A stretch of DNA of 64,000 nt from Acidobacteriota bacterium (GCA_038040445.1 JBBPIG010000007.1:1-64000); one strand, 5' to 3'. Positions 53,088 through 62,502 are shown, counted from the stretch's first letter. The notes: generated by a model not told the origin, from the letters alone. Numbers and translations are program-made.

Positions 53088-54437
53088 TTAGCGGCCAATG
53101 CAATAAAGATTCTTCTCGCCGCGAATGAAGATCATTCCATCGGAGATCGCCGGCGAAGCATACACGGGCTCTGCGATGGAGTTGGTGGCGATCACTTCGT
53201 GCTTCGGACCGGCTTTGATCACAAACGTATCGCCGTCTTCGCTGGTCAGCAAAATCTTGCCGTCGAACGCCACCGGCGATGCGGTGAACGTAGCCGGAAT
53301 CGGAATGCGCCCGCCTTCATAAACTATCTTGCCGGTCTTCGCCTCGAGGCAGGTTATGATTCCCCGGTCCGACAACAGGTACAGATATTCGCCGTACAAA
53401 ATCGAAGAAGGCACGTAAGCCGCGCCTTTGTCATATTGCCAAACGATGTTCTTGCTATCGCTGAGATCGCCCGAAGCGCCAAGCGTGATCGCAAAGGTCT
53501 TCTTAACTGGAAAGCCCGCGTAGACGAAAACCATTCCCTTACCCGCCAACGGTGTTGCAATGGCGTTGCTTGCATGACCCTTAGTTCGCCATAGCTCCTT
53601 ACCGGTTTTCGGATCGTAAGAAATGATCAGCTCATTGCCGCTGGTAATCATCTCCGTGCGCTGCGTACCGCGAACGATGAGCGGCGTCGACCAGCTTGCC
53701 TGGACTTTGCGGGCAGTCTTCCACACTTCTTTTCCGGTCTTCTTGTCCAGAGCGACTATGAATGACTTCTCGCCGTTGTCCTCATCGCATTGAAGGATGA
53801 CGGTGTTCTCGAACAGCACCGGAGAAGTACCGGTTCCCATCCCAAACGTCGCGATCGGACCAGGTGAAACTTTCCAGATCAACTTGCCGCTGAAGTCATA
53901 GCAGTACAAACCTTCCGTGCCGAAGTATGCAAAGACATAGTTGCCATCGGTAGCCGGAGTGGGCGAAGCAAAGCTGGCCTTGCGATGCCGGTCATCGTAG
54001 ACCGTGCCTTCGTAGGCCGTGCGTTCCCACAACGTCTTGCCCGTGCCGCGATCTATGCAGAGCACCTTGAACGCATGCTTGCGATCTGCGCCGATGCTGT
54101 CGGGATGCTTGTAGGGTTTTCCATCCTCCTTGTGCTCGACCGCCTTGGCTCCTGGAACCACATCGCCTTCAATGTCGGTGGTGAGAAAGATCCGGTTGTC
54201 CCATATGATCGGCGACGAATGCCCGCGCCCGGCGATCGGGATCTTCCATTTGATGTTCCTGGTATCGCTCCAGTCGGCTGGCAGGTTGGTTTCAGAAGAG
54301 ACCCCGTTGCCATCAGGGCCGCGCCACTGCGACCAATTGTTTTTGGGCGCAGCGTCAGACGTGAAAGGTCTGACAACCCCGAAGACCATCAGGCAAGCGG
54401 TCAGAGTTAAGAGCGGCAGCGTTTGTATGCGTTTCAT
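53088..54437 (-). CDS. Secreted PQQ-like beta-propeller protein 7
   Basis: 449 residues. Signal peptide about 1-30; mature start N-N-W-S-Q-W-R-G-P-D-G-N-G-V-S, then A-D-W-S-D-T-R-N-I-K-W-K and G-R-G-H-S-S-P-I-I-W. Blades: A-L-D-K-K-T-G-K-E-V-W, Y-D-P-K-T-G-K-E-L-W and C-L-E-A-K-T-G-K-I-V-Y; tail S-E-D-G-D-T-F-V-I-K-A-G-P-K-H-E-V-I. It is the closest paralogue of propeller 8, 59 bases upstream, sharing also the K-H-E-V motif, so the two arose by recent tandem duplication. ATG 54437 is chosen over an in-frame start eight codons earlier. Confidence 0.91.
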   Translation of the reverse strand: MKRIQTLPLLTLTACLMVFGVVRPFTSDAAPKNNWSQWRGPDGNGVSSETNLPADWSDTRNIKWKIPIAGRGHSSPIIWDNRIFLTTDIEGDVVPGAKAVEHKEDGKPYKHPDSIGADRKHAFKVLCIDRGTGKTLWERTAYEGTVYDDRHRKASFASPTPATDGNYVFAYFGTEGLYCYDFSGKLIWKVSPGPIATFGMGTGTSPVLFENTVILQCDEDNGEKSFIVALDKKTGKEVWKTARKVQASWSTPLIVRGTQRTEMITSGNELIISYDPKTGKELWRTKGHASNAIATPLAGKGMVFVYAGFPVKKTFAITLGASGDLSDSKNIVWQYDKGAAYVPSSILYGEYLYLLSDRGIITCLEAKTGKIVYEGGRIPIPATFTASPVAFDGKILLTSEDGDTFVIKAGPKHEVIATNSIAEPVYASPAISDGMIFIRGEKNLYCIGR

Positions 54438-54496
54438 AGTGTAGTGACTCCTGGTGAACATCTAACCCGATCATTTCTTAGCCGGCCGCATGTTCG

Positions 54497-55882
54497 TCAG
54501 TTGTTTCGCGCCAAGTTAGCTTTGTTGCTGATGCAGAACAAACTCTTCTCACCCCGAACAAATAGTTTGCCGTCGGCGATCGCAATCGAAGTTCGGCTAG
54601 GCTCACCGATTGAATTCGTTCCCAGCACTTCGTGCTTCGGACCTGCCTTGATGACAAACGTGTCTCCGTCATCGCTCGTAAGCAGAATCTTGCCATCGAA
54701 GGCCACCGGCGATGCGCCGTAGAACTTCGTCGCAATCGGAACGCGCCCGCCTTCGTAAACCACTTCGCCGGTCTTTGCGTTCAAGCACGAGAGTATGCCT
54801 GCATCGCTCATCAGGTAGACGTATTCGCCATACAGAATCGGCGAGGGTACATACGAGGTTCCTTTGTTGTAGCGCCAAACGATCTTGTCTGTTTCATCAA
54901 GATTGCCCGACCCGCCGAGCCGAATCGCGACGATTGCTTTCGACGGGAAACCCGAGGAGAGAATGACCAGTCCGTGGCCAACCACCGGCGTGGCTATCGC
55001 GTGGCTCTTGAGCCCGGTAGCTCGCCACAGTTCCCTGCCGGTTGCCGGATCATAAGAGATCAAAAACTCATTGCCACTCACGACCATCTCGGCGCGTTCG
55101 GGGGTTTTAGCAATGACCGGCGTCGCCCAACTGCTTTGCACCGGCCGGCGCACGCGCCAGACTTCGTTGCCCGTCTTTTTGTCCAGCGCGGTCATGAACG
55201 AGTAGGTGCCGTCGAATTCCTGATCGCACAGCAGGATCACCAGGTTCTCGTAGAGCACCGGCGAAGTGCCCACCCCCATCCCCATCGTAGCGATGCCCCC
55301 GAGATTCTTCTTCCAGATCAGCTTGCCGTTGAAGTCGTAGCAGTAGAAGCCTTCCGATCCGAAGTAGACATAAACGTTCTTGCCATCCGTAACGGGCGTG
55401 GGCCCAGCGTACGTTCCGCGGCGATGGCGATAATCGTAGACGGGGCCTTCGTATGAAGTTCGCTCCCACAGAACTTTGCCCGAATCGCGATCGAGGCAAA
55501 ACACCTTGAAGGTGTGAAGCTTGTCGGAGCCCGTCCAATCCGGGTGTGTGAACTCCTTATCGCGCATCATGTGTTTCACCGGTTTGTGATCCGCAGGCCC
55601 GGGGCCGCCTTCAATCGCGGTGGTCAAGAAGACTTTCTTCTCCCAAATGATCGGCGACGAAAAGCCGCGGCCGGGAATCGCGGTCTTCCAAAGCACGTTT
55701 TTTGTCTCGCTCCATTCTGTAGGGAGGTTCTTCTCGTTGGAGATGCCCTGGCTGTCAGGCCCGCGCCACTGCGCCCAGTTCGAGCCTGAGCTGGCAGGCT
55801 TTGTCTTTGACGGCCCCGAAAAACCTGAAACAACCGTGCAAGCAAGCGATGAGTAGAGCAACACTGTCAGAATTCGTTTCAC
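54497..55882 (-). CDS. Secreted PQQ-like beta-propeller protein 8
   Basis: 461 residues from GTG 55882, which has AGGAGGGA nine bases before it; an ATG 42 bases upstream would add residues before the signal peptide and lacks a site. Signal peptide about 1-22. Mature domain opens N-W-A-Q-W-R-G-P-D-S-Q-G-I-S. Blades: A-L-D-K-K-T-G-N-E-V-W, Y-D-P-A-T-G-R-E-L-W and C-L-N-A-K-T-G-E-V-V-Y. An insert near residues 90-120 is His- and Lys-containing, as in propeller 7. It ends in R-G-E-K-S-L-F-C-I, the family ending. Confidence 0.9.
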   Translation of the reverse strand: MKRILTVLLYSSLACTVVSGFSGPSKTKPASSGSNWAQWRGPDSQGISNEKNLPTEWSETKNVLWKTAIPGRGFSSPIIWEKKVFLTTAIEGGPGPADHKPVKHMMRDKEFTHPDWTGSDKLHTFKVFCLDRDSGKVLWERTSYEGPVYDYRHRRGTYAGPTPVTDGKNVYVYFGSEGFYCYDFNGKLIWKKNLGGIATMGMGVGTSPVLYENLVILLCDQEFDGTYSFMTALDKKTGNEVWRVRRPVQSSWATPVIAKTPERAEMVVSGNEFLISYDPATGRELWRATGLKSHAIATPVVGHGLVILSSGFPSKAIVAIRLGGSGNLDETDKIVWRYNKGTSYVPSPILYGEYVYLMSDAGILSCLNAKTGEVVYEGGRVPIATKFYGASPVAFDGKILLTSDDGDTFVIKAGPKHEVLGTNSIGEPSRTSIAIADGKLFVRGEKSLFCISNKANLARNN

Positions 55883-55968
55883 GTAAGAGATCCCTCCTGG
55901 TTTTGTCTTCAAACGATGCTTCAAGCTCTTAGTCTAGTCTGGTAGTCAGTCATGCATTAGACCGTTCC

Positions 55969-56062
55969 GCCACAAAGACTCGAAGACACAAAGCCGCACG
56001 AAGTCGATAAGCTCTCTAAGTTACTGCCATCGTGCTCCTTCGTGCCTTGGTGGCTTGGTGGC
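55969..56062. repeat. Imperfect inverted repeat of octamer type
   Basis: CACAAAG/CGAAG-type units (55970-56002) face CTTCGTGCCTTGGTGGC (56038-56054). It resembles the element at 1831-1892 and lies between propellers 8 and 9. Confidence 0.55.
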
Positions 56063-56097
56063 AGAAGGGAGTTTCTCAGCACGCTGTTAGTACGGCC

Positions 56098-57492
56098 TCA
56101 CTTCGCTTGTGACGCCGATGAACGCTCAGCGATTGCAAAGACGTTATGCTGGCCTCGCACGAAGATCATACCGTCGGAAATCGCAGGTGTTGCCATCAAC
56201 ACCTCGCCCATCTGGTTCGTCGCCAACAACTCATACTTGGCGCCTGCCTTCACGACGAAGATTTCTCCGTCTTCGCTCGATAGATAAATCTTGCCGTCAG
56301 CGGCGACGGGCGACGCGCTGTAGGAACCGCCCTTGTCACCGATGCGCTGCTGATAAAGCCGCTCGCCGGTCTTCGGATTGTAGCAGGCCATCACGCCTTG
56401 ATTCGCGCACGTGTAGAGATACTCGCCGTAGATCAGCGGCGACGGCATATAAGTTCCGCCGCGCTGCATGCTCCAGGCCACGTGCTGATTGGACGTTTCA
56501 TTTGGTTTGAGCGAGATGTCTCCGGTTGCGCCGGCGCGAATCGCATAGATCGGCTGATTCGGGCGGTAGCTGTTACAGATGAAGATCAGGCCGTGACCCG
56601 TTACTGGCGTCGTCGCAGTGACCTCGGGATTTCCTGTCAGCTTCCAAAGCTCCTTGCCGGTCATCGGATCGTACGCTCGTGCCGCCCTGGTCGCGTTTGT
56701 TATCAGCTCGACGCGCGCGGGGCCTTCGTAAATGGTCGGCGTGCCCCACGATGGAATCTCCTCGCGCGGCGTCATCCAAAGCTGCTTGCCGTTCTTCAAG
56801 TCATAAGCCGCTATGAACGAGTTCTTCTGAACATCGCACTGCACGATGACCATGTTCTTGTAGATGATCGGCGAGCTGGCCGTTCCCCATTGATAGTCAG
56901 GGTCGTAGAACCAGCCTGTATCGAGCACGCCCAGGTCTTTCTTCCAGACTAGCTTGCCCGTCATGTCGTAACAGTAGAGCCCTTCCGAGCCAAAGAACGC
57001 CACAACGTTCTTGCCGTCGGTCACAGGAGTCGAGCTTGCGTGAGTTGACTTGATGTGACGCTTGATCTTGGGCACGCCTTCCCAAGCTATGCGGTCCCAG
57101 ATGATCTTGCCGGTTCCTTTATCGAGGGCGTAGACGTGCCAGCTATGCTTCGACGTGTCTTTGTCCGAATCAACGTCACCGTAGAGCCCGTGACGAAAGT
57201 ACTCGCCGCCCTTACTGCTGACGGCCGTCGTGACAAAAACCTTGTCTCCCCAGACCACCGGGCTGGCATGCGCAAGTCCAGGGATCGGAGTCTTCCACAG
57301 AATGTTTGTGCCTTTGGTTGCGTCCCAACTCGTAGGGGTCGGCTTGCCGTCTGCGACCCCGGAAGCATTCGGCCCACGAAACGATGGCCAGTTCTGTGCT
57401 TGTCCGAAAGCGGCGCCACTAGCGATGAGAACGATGAGCAGCGCAAAGCTGCAGGTGCGCCGGGCTCCGTTAATAGTGCGATGACGAAACAT
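56098..57492 (-). CDS. Secreted PQQ-like beta-propeller protein 9
   Basis: 464 residues. Signal peptide about 10-31 after a basic N-terminus (ends A-F-G-Q-A). Mature start N-W-P-S-F-R-G-P-N, then T-N-I-L-W-K and [10 protein letters not shown]. Distinctive G-T-G-T-S-P-type blade loops are replaced by [10 protein letters not shown]. Blades: [31 protein letters not shown]. Tail [15 protein letters not shown]. Its start lies 20 bases from the perfect 33-bp inverted repeat. Confidence 0.9.
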   Translation of the reverse strand: MFRHRTINGARRTCSFALLIVLIASGAAFGQAQNWPSFRGPNASGVADGKPTPTSWDATKGTNILWKTPIPGLAHASPVVWGDKVFVTTAVSSKGGEYFRHGLYGDVDSDKDTSKHSWHVYALDKGTGKIIWDRIAWEGVPKIKRHIKSTHASSTPVTDGKNVVAFFGSEGLYCYDMTGKLVWKKDLGVLDTGWFYDPDYQWGTASSPIIYKNMVIVQCDVQKNSFIAAYDLKNGKQLWMTPREEIPSWGTPTIYEGPARVELITNATRAARAYDPMTGKELWKLTGNPEVTATTPVTGHGLIFICNSYRPNQPIYAIRAGATGDISLKPNETSNQHVAWSMQRGGTYMPSPLIYGEYLYTCANQGVMACYNPKTGERLYQQRIGDKGGSYSASPVAADGKIYLSSEDGEIFVVKAGAKYELLATNQMGEVLMATPAISDGMIFVRGQHNVFAIAERSSASQAK

Positions 57493-57511
57493 TGATCCCT
57501 CCCAAAGAAAG

Positions 57512-57600
57512 TTCGTAGTTCGGCCTTCAGGCGGAAGTTTGTAGAATGGCCTTAGCGTTGAATGCTGCTACAAACTTCCGCCTGAAGGCCGAACTACGAA
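57512..57600. repeat. CTTCAGGCGGAAG inverted repeat, copy 2 (perfect)
   Basis: Arms 57512-57544 and 57568-57600 are exact reverse complements over 33 bases with a 23-nt loop; same core GGCCTTCAGGCGGAAG as at 41784. It lies between the ankyrin gene stop (57605) and the propeller 9 start (57492). Confidence 0.95.
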
Positions 57601-57604
57601 CATG

Positions 57605-58405
57605 CTATTTCTTCTCGACTCGTTTGAAGACGAAGTTCGCGCCCCCCTGGCTCAACGCCAACCCGGTGACTTTGTCGCCTTCGATGTTAAACGCGATCGT
57701 CGCCTCAACCTCGAGGATCGCGAATGTGTTCTTGCTAATCGCAGAAGTGGTGAACCAACCCTGGCCGCTGACCCTTCCGGCGAGCTTTCCGTCTCTGATC
57801 TCAATGGCGAGCTCGCCGACCTGTTCGTTCTTATATAAGCCGGCATAGCTCTTCAAGACGTCGGGATCAACGGTTACTTCGGCCGCGACCGCGCCTGCCT
57901 TCTTCAACAGCTCGACGATCTCCTTGTTGCCTCCTGAAGAAGCTCGCCGCAGCGCGTTGTTCAGAGTCTCGGGTTTTACGCCACCCTTTTCGACCACTGC
58001 CTTGACGATCTCGACGTTGCCGTCTTGAACTCCCGACATCAGCGCACGCTCGATGCCGGCGGCGCCTTTGTCCAACAAGAGCTTCACCACCTGCGCGTGT
58101 CCGTGCGACAGCGCCCACCCGAGAGGGACCTCTCCGTAGAAGGTGTCCTTCACGTTCACGTCCGCGCCGCGCTCGATCAACACCTTCACCACCTCGACGT
58201 GTCCCTTATCGCAAGCGTAAGACAGAGCCGTCGCGCCGTAGCGCGTTTTGGCGTTCACATCCACGCCCGCATCGAGAAGCGCTTTGACCGCGGCGGCGTC
58301 GCCTTTTCTCGCCGCCGCGAAGAATTCTTCGTTCTTATCCTGTGCGCTCGCGGTCAGCGGGCACAACAATATGAGAGCCAGCAAAAACTTTTGTCCGGTT
58401 GACAT
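57605..58405 (-). CDS. Secreted ankyrin-repeat protein with C-terminal DUF3471-like domain
   Basis: 266 residues, GAGGGAG before ATG 58405. Signal peptide about 1-22 (A-S-A-Q-D). Four or five ankyrin repeats (about 25-170), for example A-A-V-K-A-L-L-D-A-G-V-D-V-N-A-K and E-V-V-K-V-L-I-E-R-G-A-D-V-N. After an E-V-T-V-D-P-D-V-L-K-S-Y-A-G-L-Y linker a beta domain follows with strand and G-L-A-L-S-Q-G-G motifs, as in the DUF3471 domain found after beta-lactamase-like enzymes. An ankyrin/DUF3471 combination is unusual. Probably periplasmic binding protein; propeller 9 is downstream in the same direction. Confidence 0.87.
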   Translation of the reverse strand: MSTGQKFLLALILLCPLTASAQDKNEEFFAAARKGDAAAVKALLDAGVDVNAKTRYGATALSYACDKGHVEVVKVLIERGADVNVKDTFYGEVPLGWALSHGHAQVVKLLLDKGAAGIERALMSGVQDGNVEIVKAVVEKGGVKPETLNNALRRASSGGNKEIVELLKKAGAVAAEVTVDPDVLKSYAGLYKNEQVGELAIEIRDGKLAGRVSGQGWFTTSAISKNTFAILEVEATIAFNIEGDKVTGLALSQGGANFVFKRVEKK

Positions 58406-58704
58406 CGACACTCCCTCGATTCACGGGACTTTTGAAAACCCGCCTTGTTGGGCACACCCTAATAGCAGGAAGCTTACGGCTTTTGCATCTACCGCGTCGA
58501 GATTATTAGTGGGCACTGTGATACTGCCGCGCTCGAAGTGTGAAACGTCGCCTCGGTCCAGCAGGTTCAAAGAATCCCTGCTTGACGCGCCTAACCGCAA
58601 CATAATATCTTGAGATTCAACGAGTCAAGGCTAATGCAGTGGAGAAACTTGCTTCGTGCGGATTCGATGAGCGCGAATTCAGACCTATCTGTGAAGGGCC
58701 AATC

Positions 58705-60951
58705 ATGAATGCCATTTTCCCGAAGTACCTATCCTTCGCACTGATGTTGTTCTTTCTCGTTCCGGCCGGCCGCGTTCGATCGGGAAGCGATTGGACTGAC
58801 TGGCGAGGCCCGGCACGCGTCGGCGTCTCGCTCGAAAAGGGTCTGCCCACTCGCTGGTCGCCAAAAGGAGAGAACCTTGTATGGAAGGCTCCCTACGGCG
58901 GACGTTCGACGCCGATTGTGATGGGCGGCCGCGTCTTCCTGTTCAACTCGGCGGGTGAAGGCGAGACGATGCAGGAGCGCGTGATGTGCTTGAACGCCGA
59001 CACCGGCAAGCTCTTGTGGGAGCATCGCCTCAACGTCTACGAGAGCGACGTGCCGACGCGCCGAATCGCCTGGTCATCGCCTGTTGGCGACCCGGCGACC
59101 GGCAACATTTACGTGTTAGGCGCTTGCAACGAGCTGACTGCTTTTTCGAACGACGGAAAAGTGCTGTGGGGACGATCGCTGACTGAGGAATTCGGCTCCT
59201 GGACGACGCACGGCGGGCGCACCGCTTCTCCGATCATTGAAGGCGACCTTGTAATCGTAGGCACGATCATAGACGGATGGGGCGACACCGCGCAGCGCAA
59301 ACATCGCTTCTATGCTTTCGACAAGACGACCGGCGAATGCGTCTGGACCAGCGCGCCGGGGGGCCGTCCTTACGACACGGTTTATCCAACGCCGATCGCG
59401 GCGACGATCAACGGCACTCGGATGATCATCGTCGGCGGCGCTGACGGCGCTGTGTGCGCGATGAAGGCCCAAACCGGAGAGCCGGTGTGGACCTACGCGA
59501 TCACCAAGCGCGGCATCAACAACTGCGCGGTGATCAACGGCACGACCGTCTTCGTTTCACACAGCGAAGAGAACCTCGACACAAACGAGATGGGCCTGAT
59601 CGCCGCGATCGACGCGACGGGGAAGGGCGCGCTCACCAAGGCTAACATCAAGTGGTCGGTCAACCGCATCCGGGGCGGTTATTCTTCGCCGGTCATTGAC
59701 GGCGACCGCCTTTACCAGATCGACGACAGCGCGAATGTGTTCGCCGTCGATATCAACACCGGCAAGGAACTCTGGAAGCATACGATCGGCACGCTCCAGC
59801 GAGCGTCGCCGGTGCTCGCCGACGGCAAGCTCTACGTCGGCACTGAGAACGGAAAATTCTTCATCCTCAAGCCGGGACCGGCCGGTTGTCAGGTGCTGGA
59901 TGAAGATGAGCTCGAGCCGGGCGTCAGCAACGTGCAACTCAAAACCGACGCGGGCGACGATTTGATCGCGGCCAACGAGCAGATACTCGCTTCGGTGGCC
60001 GTTTCGCGCGGGCGCATCTACCTCGTTTCAACCAAAGCGATTTACTGCATCGGCAAGAAGACGCCCTCGCCCGCGCTGCCGCCAGTGACAGAGACCGTGG
60101 AGAATGCGCCGGCGGGCGCAGCCGTAGCGCACGTGCAGATCGTGCCGGCTGATTTGTTGATGAAGCCGGGCCAGACGGCGAAGTTCAGGGTGCGCCTGTT
60201 CGACGATCACGGGCGTTTCATACGCGAAGAACCGAATGCGGCGTGGTCGCTCGAGGGTGTGAAGGGCGCGGCTCAGAGCAATCAGTTCACGCCCGCCGCC
60301 GATGCCGGCGTTCAAACTGGGATCGTGAAAGCGGCGGTCGGAGGAGTCACCGGAGTCTCTCGAGTGCGCGTGATCCCGGCGATGCCGGTTAGCGAGGATT
60401 TTGATTCAACACCGGTGGACACCGTTCCCAGGTACTGGATCAGCACCGGAGGCAAATACGTAGTGCGCGAAGTAGAAGGCAACAAGGTGCTCGTTAAAAA
60501 TCCCAACCCGCCGGCTTTCAAGCGCGCCCGGTCGTTCTTCAGCCCGGCCGATTGGTCGAACTACACAACCCAAGCCGACGTCCGTGCGACGGAAAAGCGG
60601 CGTCAAATGGGCGACGCCGGGGTTGTGGCCCAGCGTTATGAGCTGGTGATCATGGGCAACAGCCAGAAGATCGAGCTGCGTTCCTGGCAGGTCGAAGCCA
60701 CGCGCACAGTCAGGAAGCCGTTCGCATGGAAAGCGGACACGTGGTATCGCCTGAAGCTGCAAGTCGAGAATCTACCTGACGGCAAGGTGCGAGCTCGCGG
60801 TAAGGCGTGGCCCGCGTCCGAGCCCGAACCCGCGGATTGGACTCTTGAGCGCGTTGAGTCGCCTGGCAATCGTCAGGGCAGCGCCGGGATCTTCGCCGAC
60901 GCGCCGAACGAAATATTTATCGATAACATCAAGGTGACACCAAACAAGTAG
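58705..60951 (+). CDS. PQQ-like beta-propeller protein 10 with Ig-like and jelly-roll C-terminus
   Basis: 748 residues, the largest propeller here. Signal peptide about 1-25; mature start D-W-T-D-W-R-G-P-A-R-V-G-V-S. The propeller (about 35-450) ends with the usual A-I-Y-C-I-G-K-K. Next a Pro-rich linker and an Ig-like region (about 475-575, P-G-Q-T-A-K-F-R-V-R-L-F-D-D-H-G), then a jelly-roll domain (about 590-745, with A-G-V-V-A-Q-R-Y-E-L and E-I-F-I-D-N-I-K-V) like the DUF1080/laminin-G-type carbohydrate-binding folds. A soluble propeller with a likely sugar-binding tail suggests a polysaccharide-related role. ATG 58705 is preferred to an upstream start. Confidence 0.89.
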   Translation: MNAIFPKYLSFALMLFFLVPAGRVRSGSDWTDWRGPARVGVSLEKGLPTRWSPKGENLVWKAPYGGRSTPIVMGGRVFLFNSAGEGETMQERVMCLNADTGKLLWEHRLNVYESDVPTRRIAWSSPVGDPATGNIYVLGACNELTAFSNDGKVLWGRSLTEEFGSWTTHGGRTASPIIEGDLVIVGTIIDGWGDTAQRKHRFYAFDKTTGECVWTSAPGGRPYDTVYPTPIAATINGTRMIIVGGADGAVCAMKAQTGEPVWTYAITKRGINNCAVINGTTVFVSHSEENLDTNEMGLIAAIDATGKGALTKANIKWSVNRIRGGYSSPVIDGDRLYQIDDSANVFAVDINTGKELWKHTIGTLQRASPVLADGKLYVGTENGKFFILKPGPAGCQVLDEDELEPGVSNVQLKTDAGDDLIAANEQILASVAVSRGRIYLVSTKAIYCIGKKTPSPALPPVTETVENAPAGAAVAHVQIVPADLLMKPGQTAKFRVRLFDDHGRFIREEPNAAWSLEGVKGAAQSNQFTPAADAGVQTGIVKAAVGGVTGVSRVRVIPAMPVSEDFDSTPVDTVPRYWISTGGKYVVREVEGNKVLVKNPNPPAFKRARSFFSPADWSNYTTQADVRATEKRRQMGDAGVVAQRYELVIMGNSQKIELRSWQVEATRTVRKPFAWKADTWYRLKLQVENLPDGKVRARGKAWPASEPEPADWTLERVESPGNRQGSAGIFADAPNEIFIDNIKVTPNK

Positions 60952-60955
60952 TTTG

Positions 60956-61039
60956 GTAGTACGGGCTTCAGCCGGAAGTTTGTGAGGCCGTTCTGCTGCG
61001 ACATTCGAGTTACGAACTTCCGACTGAAGGCCGTACTAC
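60956..61039. repeat. CTTCAGGCGGAAG inverted repeat, copy 3 (degenerate)
   Basis: Arms 60956-60980 and 61015-61039 match at 23 of 25 positions. Core variant GGCTTCAGCCGGAAG. It lies between the propeller 10 stop (60951) and the propeller 11 start (61054). Confidence 0.88.
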
Positions 61040-61053
61040 GAACATGGAGATTT

Positions 61054-62502
61054 ATGAAGATACGCAGTTCTAACTTGCTCTTATTCGGCGGCGCGTGCGC
61101 GCTGTCGCTTGCGATTGTTGCGCATCTCGTTTCAGCTTCCGATCCCGGCAACGGTGACTGGCCGATGTGGGGAGGGACGCCCGACCGGAACATGGTCTCG
61201 AATCTGAAAGGCATGCCGACAAGCTGGGACGTCAAGACCAAGAAGAACGTCAAGTGGGTCGCCACGCTTGGCTCGCAGAGCTACGGAAACCCCGTGGTCT
61301 CAGGCGGCATGGTCTACGTCGGTACTAACAACGAAGGGTTGCGCGACCCGAAGCAGGGCGGCGACCGCGGCGTGCTGATGTGCTTCCGTGAATCCGACGG
61401 CGAGTTCCTTTGGCAGCACACCAACGAGAAGCTTGCCGCCGGGCGCGTCAACGATTGGCCGTTTCAAGGAGTTTGCTCTTCACCGCTTGTCGAGGGCGAC
61501 CGGCTCTATTACGTCACGAATCGTTGTGAGGTGGTTTGCCTCGACACCCAGGGCTTCCGCGATAACGAAAACGACGGGCCTTACAAGGAAGAGAAGTTGA
61601 CCGGTCAGTCCGACGCCGACATCGTTTGGAAGTACGACATGATGGAGGAGGTCGGCTCGCAGCCTCACAATATGTCGAACTGCTCTCCGGTCTCGTACGG
61701 AGACATTCTTTACATCTGCACTTCAAACGGCCAGGATGAAAGCCACGTGAACATTCCTTCGCCGAAGGCTCCGGCGATCATTGCGATCAACAAGAAAACA
61801 GCGAAGCTTGTCTGGGAGGACAATTCGGTTTCCGATCGCATTCTGCACGGGCAGTGGTCTTCGGCAGCGGTCGGCAAGATCGGAGACGTGGTTCAGGTGG
61901 TTCACGGGCAGGGCGACGGCTGGGTGCGTGGTTACGACGCGACGAGCGGAAAGAAGCTCTGGGAGTTCGATTGCAACCCGAAGGACTCCGTTTGGCCAAA
62001 GACGCGAAACGAGCTGATCAGCACACCGGTGATCTTCGACAACAAGGTCTACGTTGCTAACGGACAGGACCCGGAACACGGAGAAGGCGTTGGCCATCTC
62101 TACTGCATAGACGCGACCTTGCGGGGCGACATAACCAAGACGGGAGCCGTGTGGCACTACGACAAAATTCGACGATCGATCTCGACCGGAGCGCTTTACG
62201 ACGGCATGCTGTTCTATCCAGACTTCAGCGGCTTTCTGCACTGTCTGGACGCAAAGACCGGCAAGGCATTCTGGGTCCATGACATGTTCGCGGCGGTGTG
62301 GGGCTCGCCGATGGTCGTGGATGGCAAAGTTTATCTGGGTGACGAGGACGGTGACATCGCGATTCTGACGGCCGCCAAAGAGAAGAAGGTCATTGGCGAA
62401 ATAAACATGGGAAGCTCCGTCTACTCCACGCCGATCCCGGTCAACGGCGCACTGCTCATAGTCAATCGCAATCAGCTATTCGCTCTGGCAGAGAAGAAAT
62501 GA
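61054..62502 (+). CDS. Secreted PQQ-like beta-propeller protein 11
   Basis: 482 residues. Signal peptide about 1-28. The usual W-R-G-P opening is here D-W-P-M-W-G-G-T-P-D. A long insertion (about 90-130) and an internal Cys-Cys pair region (C-L-D-T-Q-G-F ... S-N-C-S-P-V) make it the most divergent member. Blades: [22 protein letters not shown]; tail G-D-E-D-G-D-I-A-I-L-T. Its start lies 15 bases after the third inverted-repeat copy. Probably periplasmic; similar in size to quinoprotein-like enzymes, but no PQQ site identified. Confidence 0.87.
   Translation: MKIRSSNLLLFGGACALSLAIVAHLVSASDPGNGDWPMWGGTPDRNMVSNLKGMPTSWDVKTKKNVKWVATLGSQSYGNPVVSGGMVYVGTNNEGLRDPKQGGDRGVLMCFRESDGEFLWQHTNEKLAAGRVNDWPFQGVCSSPLVEGDRLYYVTNRCEVVCLDTQGFRDNENDGPYKEEKLTGQSDADIVWKYDMMEEVGSQPHNMSNCSPVSYGDILYICTSNGQDESHVNIPSPKAPAIIAINKKTAKLVWEDNSVSDRILHGQWSSAAVGKIGDVVQVVHGQGDGWVRGYDATSGKKLWEFDCNPKDSVWPKTRNELISTPVIFDNKVYVANGQDPEHGEGVGHLYCIDATLRGDITKTGAVWHYDKIRRSISTGALYDGMLFYPDFSGFLHCLDAKTGKAFWVHDMFAAVWGSPMVVDGKVYLGDEDGDIAILTAAKEKKVIGEINMGSSVYSTPIPVNGALLIVNRNQLFALAEKK

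Noticed and set aside
23681-62502. Calling the propellers quinoprotein alcohol dehydrogenases or BamB
   Set aside because: No vicinal-cysteine pair or Asp/Glu Ca-PQQ site was recognised, no PQQ biosynthesis gene is present, and eleven BamB copies would be implausible; only the fold is asserted.
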